Shown: positions 15,013-19,742 of the stretch, piece by piece
Layout: every line of letters begins with the position of its first letter
Numbering within the stretch: position 1 is the stretch's first letter
Assembly (NCBI GenBank): GCA_038062935.1
Contig: JBBTWG010000013.1
Location: 1-19,742 of the forward strand
Source: JBBTWG01 sp038062935
Lineage (GTDB): Bacteria; Patescibacteriota; Gracilibacteria; UBA1369; UBA12463
Direction: 5' to 3'
Length of the DNA stretch: 19,742 nucleotides
Made by a program: the position numbers and the translations under genes
Notes under the pieces: model-generated
The model's input: the letters and a program-made list of their open reading frames with translations, nothing else
Told to the model about the DNA's origin: nothing
Database searches by the model: none

Positions 15013-15040
15013 TTATAACATGTTATTTTTGTTTTAGCAA
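15012..15040 (-). promoter_or_regulatory. Promoter of the SPTPQPY gene
   Basis: On the minus strand TTGCTA (15040-15035), 17 nt, and a perfect TATAAT (15017-15012) preceded by TG-T, an extended -10. The leader to the ATG at 14960 is about 45 nt and contains the palindrome at 14996-15012. Confidence 0.7.
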
Positions 15041-15059
15041 GTGTCTTTTGGAATTCATG

Positions 15060-15088
15060 CTGACGTTTGGTGGGACCACCGGTATTAT
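15060..15088 (+). promoter_or_regulatory. pyrE promoter, predicted leaderless
   Basis: CTGACG (15060-15065), 17 nt, TATTAT (15083-15088). The -10 ends 9 nt before the ATG at 15098, giving a leader of at most about 3 nt. This also argues against starts further upstream. Confidence 0.5.
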
Positions 15089-15097
15089 TTCCGCGAA

Positions 15098-15739
15098 ATG
15101 GATGCTCGATTTTTTGCACAATTACTTCTGGAAAGCGGGGCCGTGAAGCTCTCGTTTGATCCGCCTTTTACCTACACCTCAGGAATGAAAGCGCCGATTT
15201 ATACCGATAATCGGCTCTTGATCGGGACTCCGAAATTGTACAAAGAGGTGACGGCAGGTTTCGTGGAAATGATGACTCGTGAACATTTGCAACCGGATTG
15301 GTTCGCGGGGACTTCGACGGCTGGGGTTCCGTGGGCTTCGTTTTTGGCTTATGCGTCGAATATTCCTATGGTCTATGTGCGTCCAAAACCAAAAGAACAT
15401 GGGACTGGGAAACAAGTGGAAGGATTTCTGGCACCGCACAAAAAGGTTCTTGTGGTGGAAGATTTGGTGACCACGGGTGGCAGTTCGCTGAAGACGGTGG
15501 AGGCTTTGAAGCGGGAAGGGGAGAGTGATGTGCTCGGGGTGGCTGCCATTTTTACCTATGGATTTGCGTCGATGTTTGAGACGTTCGAGAAAGCGGGCGT
15601 GAAGCTTTTTACGCTGACGGACTTTGATACGCTTCTCGATGTGGCACGAGAGACTGGGAGGATTTCGGGTGAGGAGTTTGAGAAAATTTTGGAGTACAAG
15701 AAAGATCCGGCTGCCTGGAGTACAAAGCATGGAAAATAA
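15098..15739 (+). CDS. pyrE: Orotate phosphoribosyltransferase
   Basis: The enzyme transfers phosphoribose from PRPP to orotate, giving OMP. The 213-residue length is normal. Motifs: SGAVKLSFDPPFTYTSG and IYTDNR at the N-terminus, GTSTAGVPWA (71-80), MVYVRPKPKEHGTGKQVEG with the active-site Lys/His segment (91-109), and the PRPP loop VLVVEDLVTTGGSS (117-130). I chose the ATG at 15098 (MDARFFAQLL); an earlier TTG-type start at 15041 adds 19 residues overlapping the promoter. pyrF overlaps the last 11 bp, so the two are translationally coupled. Confidence 0.94.
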   Translation: MDARFFAQLLLESGAVKLSFDPPFTYTSGMKAPIYTDNRLLIGTPKLYKEVTAGFVEMMTREHLQPDWFAGTSTAGVPWASFLAYASNIPMVYVRPKPKEHGTGKQVEGFLAPHKKVLVVEDLVTTGGSSLKTVEALKREGESDVLGVAAIFTYGFASMFETFEKAGVKLFTLTDFDTLLDVARETGRISGEEFEKILEYKKDPAAWSTKHGK

Positions 15740-16622
15740 TACATTTATGAAGCATTTTACAGATCAAATTTTGGCGGCTTGTGCAGAGAAGCAATCGATT
15801 GCGTGTGTTGGGCTGGATCCTCAAATTGCTCATATTCCTGGTTTTTTGCTTGAAAAACATTCTCCAGCGGATGCACTTTTGGCTTTCAATCAAGGTATTA
15901 TTGATGCGGTTGCTGACTTGGTTCCTGTTGTGAAATTGCAGAGTGCTTTTTATGAATTGCTCGGTGCGGACGGCGTTCGGGTTTTTCATGAGACTTTGAA
16001 ATATGCCAAATCGAAAGGTCTTCTCACGATTGCTGATGCGAAAAGGAACGATATCGGTCATAGCGCGCAGGCGTATGCAGATGCTTTTCTTGGGCAAGAT
16101 GGTTTTGATGCGGATAGCGTGACTGTCACTCCGTATCTCGGATATGACGGCGTGAAGCCTTTTCTCGAAGTTGCTCGTAAAAATGGGAAGGGTGTTTTTA
16201 TCCTTGTGAAGACTTCGAATCCTTCCTCTGGAGACTTCCAGGATTTGATCATGAAAGATAAATCAGAGGCAGCACTTTTCGAAATCGTTGGGCAATTTGT
16301 GGATTCCTGGGGTGCGAATGATACTGGTGAATCGGGATATTCTTGCCTCGGCGCGGTGGTTGGTGCGACTTTTCCTGATCAGGCGAAGCGGCTTCGTACA
16401 CTCATGCCACAAACGCTCTTCCTGGTGCCTGGATACGGTGCGCAGGGCGGGACGGCCGCTGATGTGAAGGTTTGTTTGAACGAGGATGGAAAAGGTGCAA
16501 TTGTGAATTCTTCGCGTGGCATTATTGGAGCTTGGGAGAAGCGGGCGGATTTGAAGCCTCAGGAATTTGCGAAGGCGGCGAGAGAGGCGGTGGAGGTGAT
16601 GAATGCGGATTTAAAATTTTAA
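15729..16622 (+). CDS. pyrF: Orotidine 5'-phosphate decarboxylase (type 2)
   Basis: The enzyme decarboxylates OMP to UMP, the last pathway step. From the ATG at 15729 it has 297 residues. Seen: CVGLDPQ (26-32), VVKLQSAFYE (68-76), the catalytic DAKRNDIG with Lys105 (103-110), VTPYLGYDG and a late VPGYGAQGG phosphate-binding segment, the hallmarks of the longer type 2 subfamily. GGAG at 15717-15720, 8 nt before the ATG, is the clearest Shine-Dalgarno in the window and supports this start inside pyrE; the alternative ATG at 15747 lies 7 nt after the pyrE stop. Confidence 0.94.
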   Translation: MENNTFMKHFTDQILAACAEKQSIACVGLDPQIAHIPGFLLEKHSPADALLAFNQGIIDAVADLVPVVKLQSAFYELLGADGVRVFHETLKYAKSKGLLTIADAKRNDIGHSAQAYADAFLGQDGFDADSVTVTPYLGYDGVKPFLEVARKNGKGVFILVKTSNPSSGDFQDLIMKDKSEAALFEIVGQFVDSWGANDTGESGYSCLGAVVGATFPDQAKRLRTLMPQTLFLVPGYGAQGGTAADVKVCLNEDGKGAIVNSSRGIIGAWEKRADLKPQEFAKAAREAVEVMNADLKF

Positions 16623-16660
16623 GACTTTCTCTTTCCTAAAATTTCAAATATCATTTGTAT

Positions 16661-17062
16661 ATGATTTACAAATTTACTGGAAAGGGGCTTTTTTTCTTCG
16701 CTGCTATAGTTTGTTTTATTAGCTTTTTTTTGGCGCCTTTTGGCTTTCTTTGGATTTATATGGCTTTCAAGGCTCATGTGAAAATTACTGATGATATTTT
16801 TGAGTATGCGATGCTTTCGACGAAGAAAATTCCTTTTCGTGAAATGAAGAAGATTTATCTCTCGAGACCTGTGGATGCGAGGTATAAGGTGGGATATGCT
16901 TTTGTAAGTTTTGCTACTGTGATTCCTTTGATTATTGAATATGGAGATGGGAATGGTGGCATGAAAAAAATAAAATTTTCTCTGAATTATTTTGAGAATT
17001 CTACAGAAATTGTTCAGAAATTGCAGGAGAAGAGTGGGTTGCAAATTGGTTTACCGGAGTAA
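16661..17062 (+). CDS. Small membrane protein, possibly PH-like domain
   Basis: This 133-residue protein has a long hydrophobic stretch at about 8-38 that may be one kinked segment or a two-segment hairpin. It is followed by a beta-rich cytosolic-looking part (VKITDDIFEYAML, KKIPFREMKKIYLSRP, later LIIEYGDG and KIKFSLNYF). That pattern recalls bacterial PH-like (bPH) domains behind membrane segments, but I cannot confirm it. TATCAT at 16649-16654 ends 6 nt before the ATG, a possible leaderless start; an in-frame TTG two codons earlier is less likely. It follows pyrF by 38 bp. Confidence 0.7.
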   Translation: MIYKFTGKGLFFFAAIVCFISFFLAPFGFLWIYMAFKAHVKITDDIFEYAMLSTKKIPFREMKKIYLSRPVDARYKVGYAFVSFATVIPLIIEYGDGNGGMKKIKFSLNYFENSTEIVQKLQEKSGLQIGLPE

Positions 17063-17067
17063 TCTCC

Positions 17068-17096
17068 TTGTTATAATTCGGAAAAAATGATATAAT
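17068..17096 (+). promoter_or_regulatory. Promoter of the 17105 gene, predicted leaderless
   Basis: TTGTTA (17068-17073), exactly 17 nt, perfect TATAAT (17091-17096). The -10 ends 8 nt before the ATG at 17105, so transcription should begin within about two bases of the start codon. This is the strongest promoter match in the window together with that of pyrB. Confidence 0.75.
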
Positions 17097-17104
17097 TCGC
17101 GGAT

Positions 17105-18262
17105 ATGCAAAAAATAAAACAAATATTTCTTGTTGGACTTGTGATTTTCTTTGTTTTTGGCGTGAGTATCTTTTTTCGTTATCTGAGTGATACCGGGATT
17201 TATAACCTTCGAGCTAGTGTTCTTCCAGGTTCCGATACTTCAGAAAGTCCGGCTCCTTTGGAAGTCGATGCGAAAGTTGAAGAGTCTGTTGTGCCTTCTC
17301 CTGTTGTGGAGTTACCACCTCCTGCTGTGGAAAAAAGTATCGAAGCTGTTGATTTACCCCTGCCGATCGATGGACTTCCTGTGGAGTCACAGGCTCTTGA
17401 AGTAAAAACTGAATTGGTGCAGCCGGCTTCGAACCCTATTGTCGATCAGAGTACAAGCAAATTTGTTGATCAGGGTAATAGTCATGTTCAGATCCCTCTT
17501 GAGGATATGAAAAAGCAACTCCAGCTGAATAAGAAAGTTATTGATTCCATAGCTGCTCTTCGCAATATTCCCACTCTTCTTTCCCAGCCCCGTGTTGTGG
17601 ATGGTACTGCTGAAGATGCTTCCCGAGGTGGTCGTGAGGCGAGGCGTCTTTTAGAAGCTATTACTGCTGTTGTCGTTGAGATGACTGATAATCTTCAACA
17701 GAATACATTGGTTCTCGAAAATAGTCTCGATTCTCTTTATAAACAGCAGGGGACATATGTGTCCCATGGTCGATGCATTGAAACGTCGTATTTTACTTAT
17801 AGTGATGCAGAAAATATCTGCTTAGCAATTCAGAGAAGAGTGTGTTCGACAAGTGATATTGTTCCGGATAACCGATATGAGAACCTGGAGTCATGTCAGA
17901 GAAGCCGTAACTTGATTCAAATTGATGGTTCCCGTGAAATGCTGGCCTTTCAACATCAGAAAGAGGAGTATTTGAGACGACTCATGTCTCTTCAACAAGT
18001 CTATAAATATTATTCAGTGCGATGGGAAGAGTTAGTGGATCTTGTCAAAGATTCCCAGAATTTTGATTCACTTGGTGCTGCTGGGAACGCCATTAATTCT
18101 TACCGGATTGAGAATCAGAAATCTGAGGAAGTTCAACAAAATGTATCAGTCGAGCAAACAGCAACAAACGATAAAAAAATTTTAGAGGAATCTGTTCCAG
18201 ATACAAAGTCAATTCCGGATAGTATGGAGTCTCCTCTCCCTCCTGCGGCATCCGTTCAGTAG
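17105..18262 (+). CDS. Hypothetical membrane-anchored extracytoplasmic protein with four cysteines
   Basis: I do not recognise this 385-residue protein. A signal anchor (about 6-25) is followed by a Pro/Val/Glu-rich spacer (about 40-110), then a mostly helical domain (about 130-335) with coiled-coil-like stretches around 180-215 and 275-320. Four cysteines (224, 239, 247, 264) cluster between the helices and could form two disulfides outside the cell. The C-terminal 45 residues are acidic and Ser/Pro-rich. The last 170 bp overlap the tail of the DUF916-like gene on the other strand, with no terminator between them. Confidence 0.75.
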   Translation: MQKIKQIFLVGLVIFFVFGVSIFFRYLSDTGIYNLRASVLPGSDTSESPAPLEVDAKVEESVVPSPVVELPPPAVEKSIEAVDLPLPIDGLPVESQALEVKTELVQPASNPIVDQSTSKFVDQGNSHVQIPLEDMKKQLQLNKKVIDSIAALRNIPTLLSQPRVVDGTAEDASRGGREARRLLEAITAVVVEMTDNLQQNTLVLENSLDSLYKQQGTYVSHGRCIETSYFTYSDAENICLAIQRRVCSTSDIVPDNRYENLESCQRSRNLIQIDGSREMLAFQHQKEEYLRRLMSLQQVYKYYSVRWEELVDLVKDSQNFDSLGAAGNAINSYRIENQKSEEVQQNVSVEQTATNDKKILEESVPDTKSIPDSMESPLPPAASVQ

Positions 18263-18788
18263 TTGCAGATTTTTCATTTTGTACACGAATGAGTATTCGT
18301 ATTCCTACGCGCCATGCCGGCTTATGCTTTGTGATTTCGCGAATTGTTATGCCGCCCCAATAATCTTTTTTTGCAACATTCTCTGGAATGTGGATTGAAA
18401 ATGGAATGATTCGTTTCCCCCCAGGTTCCACTGTTGTAGTTTTCTCGGTATTTTTGTCTTTTATTTTTATCCATTGACTTAAAAAGTGTCCGGGATCGGT
18501 CGGTGACCGTAATGAAAAAGCTCCGTCAAGCAATGTTGCATCCACTGACTCGATTATTATCTCAACTGCTTCAGGTTTTTCGTTCCAGAATTCGATTGCA
18601 TCATAAATATCTGAACCAGTTTTTCCTTTGTACAGGAACCATGTTCGATGCTCCAGGTTTTCTCCGTCGAATGGTCTTACTGATAAACCATTTGCTGAAA
18701 GCCACCCACCATTGTTGGTGCCGTGGACTATCGGTGGTGATAGCAGAAGAAAGCACAGGGTTAAACATATGGATCTCCCGTTTTTCAT
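18093..18788 (-). CDS. DUF916-like (WxL-interacting) secreted protein
   Basis: This 231-residue protein has a signal peptide (about 1-23). The domain at about 28-185 resembles DUF916: an opening LSVRPF, a stretch describing a beta-sandwich (DIYDAIEFWNEKPEAVEIIIES), a DPGHFLSQWIKI segment, EPGGKRIIPFSIHIPENV and DYWGGITI. DUF916 proteins of Firmicutes bind WxL proteins and peptidoglycan and usually end in a membrane anchor; here the segment after GIRILIRVQ is only about 60 residues, and its hydrophobic stretch near LKFFYRLLLFARLIHF is a poor anchor. Those residues are encoded within the antisense overlap with the 17105 gene, so the C-terminus could be altered or truncated. It begins 7 nt after the WxL-like gene, clearly in one operon with it. 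Confidence 0.7.
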   Translation of the reverse strand: MKNGRSICLTLCFLLLSPPIVHGTNNGGWLSANGLSVRPFDGENLEHRTWFLYKGKTGSDIYDAIEFWNEKPEAVEIIIESVDATLLDGAFSLRSPTDPGHFLSQWIKIKDKNTEKTTTVEPGGKRIIPFSIHIPENVAKKDYWGGITIREITKHKPAWRVGIRILIRVQNEKSATTERMPQEGEETPYYPELTLYLEQIPLKFFYRLLLFARLIHFVELPQISDSQSGKN

Positions 18789-18795
18789 GTTGTTA

Positions 18796-19593
18796 TCAGC
18801 TTATAGTAAACAGAATGTCTCCTGTGTATGTTCCTGCCATGGGGCCAGTGTGAATATTTACTGAGATGCCGGGAGTTATTGAGTAGCTTCCCGTGCCATT
18901 TCCACTGCTTGCTTGCATAATAATTTTATTATCTGATTGTGATGCGGTTCCTTCGAATGCTCCAGCATTTCCCGTACTAACCCCTGTTCCGCTTCCTGAA
19001 TTCACTGTTATGTTTCCTGGGGTTATTGTTATATCCGTGTATGGGAGTGTATCAACGATAATTATCCATTTATCACCCGTGGTATAGGTTCCTACATCAA
19101 AATTTACTCTTGCTCCTCTTGTTCCGATGGCTACGAAACTTCCTGTCACCACGTTATTCATTGTTTCTGCTCCAGAAACATCAAATGTGGCTGTTCCAAC
19201 GGATCCACCCTGGTTGATCGTAATATTGTATGTGGCATTAGGAGATTGTATCCCCAGCATGCCATCATATACGCCGGCTGATGTTACGTCGCCTGAGTTT
19301 CCAGTGACTCTTATGGAAGGTCTGATTGTTGTCATGTGCGTTGCTGCTGCTGTCAATGTCCATCCCGGACTTCCATTTCGATCATCACTGACTGTGATGA
19401 GTCCAAGTGAGCCCTGAAAATTATTTCCATTTCCGATGGCGACACTTCCGAGATCAAGATTTGATTGTGCTATGTCGAGTGACAGGTCTGCCAGAGCTAT
19501 TTTTGCTGGTAATACTAGATAGCTCCCCGCAACTACTGCTATAAGAAATATGGCTTTTGAAAGCCTTTTTAAAACTCCCGTAGTATTGTTCAT
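18796..19593 (-). CDS. WxL-like surface protein
   Basis: This 265-residue exported protein has a signal peptide with a long n-region and likely cleavage ALA|D at 35/36. The mature part is Gly/Thr/Ser/Asn-rich and beta-strand-like. The segment LDLGSVAIG followed by LITVSDDRNGSPGWTLTAAA (Trp78-Thr-Leu80) is the typical first WxL motif; the C-terminal YTGDILFTIS resembles the second motif with the Trp replaced. WxL domains attach proteins non-covalently to peptidoglycan in Gram-positive bacteria. Its immediate downstream partner is DUF916-like, the classical WxL pairing. Assignment is by motif and context. Confidence 0.7.
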   Translation of the reverse strand: MNNTTGVLKRLSKAIFLIAVVAGSYLVLPAKIALADLSLDIAQSNLDLGSVAIGNGNNFQGSLGLITVSDDRNGSPGWTLTAAATHMTTIRPSIRVTGNSGDVTSAGVYDGMLGIQSPNATYNITINQGGSVGTATFDVSGAETMNNVVTGSFVAIGTRGARVNFDVGTYTTGDKWIIIVDTLPYTDITITPGNITVNSGSGTGVSTGNAGAFEGTASQSDNKIIMQASSGNGTGSYSITPGISVNIHTGPMAGTYTGDILFTIS

Positions 19594-19603
19594 ATCGCGT
19601 CTT

Positions 19604-19633
19604 ATTAAATCATATAATCTGTTTTTGGTACAA
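19604..19633 (-). promoter_or_regulatory. Promoter of the WxL-like operon
   Basis: On the minus strand TTGTAC (19633-19628), 18 nt, TTTAAT (19609-19604). The -10 ends 10 nt before the ATG at 19593, a near-leaderless arrangement. Confidence 0.5.
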
Positions 19634-19659
19634 TTGTTGAAATTGCCGCGGAAAAATGT

Positions 19660-19688
19660 TTGATTTATATGTCAAATAATGGTATACT
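19660..19688 (+). promoter_or_regulatory. Outward promoter at the right edge
   Basis: TTGATT (19660-19665), exactly 17 nt, TATACT (19683-19688). Predicted start near 19695. The RNA would begin with at least 48 nt without a start codon and include a GCAACT/AGTTGC hairpin at about 19716-19732. Its gene or RNA lies beyond the window. Confidence 0.6.
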
Positions 19689-19742
19689 TTGGCAGGTACC
19701 CCATATATTGGACACGCAACTTAAACAGTTGCACAATTAGTC

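Noticed and set aside
18285..18300. ACGAAT/ATTCGT hairpin as terminator of the 17105 gene
   Set aside because: It has no following T tract and lies in the coding sequence of the DUF916-like gene; likely chance.
18893..19417. Plus-strand open frames opposite the WxL-like gene
   Set aside because: They are Val/Pro/Thr-rich mirror images of a beta-rich repetitive protein; the minus frame has a signal peptide, WxL motif and promoter.
19690..19742. tRNA gene at the right edge
   Set aside because: One 6-bp hairpin is present but no acceptor stem or T-loop sequence can be seen within the window.

Overview
The window looks like a piece of a small, AT-leaning bacterial genome. TGA works as a normal stop (it ends pyrB and pyrC), Shine-Dalgarno sequences are mostly absent, and genes sit in short mixed-strand runs. 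S-layer (SLH) and WxL-type surface proteins occur without sortase or LPXTG signals. My best guess is a Patescibacteria/CPR lineage of the Peregrinibacteria type that kept pyrimidine synthesis. This is inference from gene content; no rRNA marker is present.

Layout. 1-399: no convincing protein gene; the + strand can fold into several hairpins, two with C(UUCG)G loops, and ends in a strong terminator-like hairpin. 400-3933 (minus): a secreted DUF3352-like/SLH protein and carA. 4025-6314 (+): pyrB and pyrC. 6514-8628 (+): an Amt ammonium channel and an unknown single-pass membrane protein. 8677-10461 (+): pyrD and pyrK, the two subunits of an NAD-linked dihydroorotate dehydrogenase. 10549-14622 (+): a 1357-residue protein with degenerate cyclase-like, P-loop ATPase and helical-repeat regions, resembling soluble adenylate cyclase in layout. 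14664-14960 (minus): a small membrane protein with an SPTPQPY tail. 15098-16622 (+): pyrE and overlapping pyrF. 16661-18262 (+): two unknown membrane-anchored proteins. 18093-19593 (minus): a WxL-like protein followed by its probable DUF916-like partner. 19594-19742: a divergent promoter region pointing out of the window.

Together carA, pyrB, pyrC, pyrD, pyrK, pyrE and pyrF cover every step of de novo UMP synthesis except the large carbamoyl-phosphate synthase subunit (carB), which is not in this window. An ammonium channel sits among them without a PII gene.

Three patterns run across genes. (1) Tandem 7-bp repeats (consensus NNGTCAN, and a separate AATCCT type) occupy gene junctions and supply -35 boxes, start codons and a stop codon. 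(2) Many genes have a sigma70-like -10 box only 6-11 nt before the ATG, so the predicted transcripts are leaderless or nearly so. (3) Surface proteins of two different attachment families (SLH and WxL/DUF916) are encoded within 20 kb.
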